From positions 1-5,718 of the forward strand of contig JAGASC010000388.1 of NCBI GenBank assembly GCA_017621905.1: DNA of 5,718 nucleotides, in the 5' to 3' direction. Source of the stretch: Roseburia sp. Its GTDB lineage: Bacteria > Bacillota > Clostridia > Lachnospirales > Lachnospiraceae. Positions 5,578 to 5,718 of the stretch are shown in pieces. Each line of letters opens with the position of its first letter. Position 1 is the first letter of the stretch. A model generated the notes under the pieces. That model did no database searches and was not told the DNA's origin. It saw only the letters and a program-made list of their open reading frames with translations. A program made the translations under genes and the position numbers.

Positions 5578-5716
5578 GTTACTGTTCACACAGCAGCCAG
5601 ACACTTGCTGTCGGGCTGTGTAAGAAAATGATCCAGGCGTTGATTTCCCCATTCCCCTTCGCGAAGCGAATTGGAATGGGGAAATCAAGCGTTACTGGAA
5701 CGGATTGAACAGTAAC
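5578..5716. repeat. Nested palindromic intergenic element with 11-bp terminal inverted repeats
   Basis: GTTACTGTTCA (5578-5588) and TGAACAGTAAC (5706-5716) are perfect inverted copies bounding 139 bp. Inside are two hairpins. The first is ACACAGC...GCTGTGT (5588-5621), with CC/GG and GACA/TGTC inner pairs and two bulges on one side. The second is a very strong one at 5638-5691. GTTACTG recurs at 5691-5697 and can also pair with the right end. No open reading frame of note is seen. The form suggests a non-coding intergenic repeat or MITE-like element, or a structured RNA. No target duplication is evident, and the right flank has only 2 bases in the window. Confidence 0.55.
5638..5691. repeat. 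Long hairpin inside the palindromic element
   Basis: A perfect 16-bp stem (5640-5655 with 5673-5688) is extended outward by two or three pairs past a bulged G at 5689. Inside, after a 2x2 mismatch, a 5-bp stem TTCGC/GCGAA (5658-5662 with 5666-5670) has a GAA loop. CTTCGCGAAG (5657-5666) is also a self-contained palindrome. Neither strand shows a T-run after the stem, which argues against an intrinsic terminator. Confidence 0.75.
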
Positions 5717-5718
5717 TA

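Noticed and set aside
5638..5691. Long hairpin as an intrinsic terminator of a gene beyond the right edge
   Set aside because: No T-run follows the stem on either strand, and the hairpin sits inside a larger inverted-repeat element.
5578..5716. CRISPR array or phage attachment site
   Set aside because: There are no regularly spaced direct repeats with unique spacers, and no integrase or tRNA gene nearby.

Overview
The window looks like chromosomal DNA from a low-to-moderate GC, Gram-positive anaerobe of the Clostridia, with a gut Lachnospiraceae-type organism most likely. This is inferred from AT-rich intergenic DNA, strong AGGAG-type ribosome binding sites, sigma-70-like promoters with 17-bp spacers, and the style of the proteins. 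No taxonomic marker is present, so the assignment is tentative.

Left part (1-2522): a LysR-type regulator, cut by the left edge, reads leftward. Diverging from it is a two-gene operon for a CPA2-type cation/proton antiporter and an MgtC/SapB-family membrane protein, whose start overlaps the antiporter stop. The intergenic region carries two back-to-back promoters whose -10 boxes overlap, the usual arrangement for a LysR protein controlling itself and its neighbour. The operon ends at a long hairpin (2561-2617) that also separates it from the convergent gene on the right.

Right part (2619-5539): a full-length P2A-type (SERCA-like) ATPase on the minus strand. Its roughly 250-nt leader is the most interesting part of the window. 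The transcript appears to begin a few bases before an RNA that matches the yybP-ykoY Mn2+ riboswitch (GGGAGUAGC motif, closing P1 helix, P2, P3 and P4). This is followed by two hairpins, the second a strong intrinsic terminator, and by a 12-bp alternative pairing able to break that terminator. The layout predicts an ON switch: metal-bound aptamer, antiterminator, ATPase expressed. The pump, which by sequence alone would be called a Ca2+-ATPase, is therefore probably a Mn2+ (or Mn2+/Ca2+) exporter.

Right edge (5540-5718): no gene is seen. It holds a nested palindromic element bounded by 11-bp inverted repeats (5578-5716), which looks like an intergenic repeat or MITE-like element.

Both halves deal with cation homeostasis: monovalent cation/proton exchange plus an MgtC-type protein on the left, divalent metal export on the right. 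They are separate transcription units and no shared regulator can be proven.
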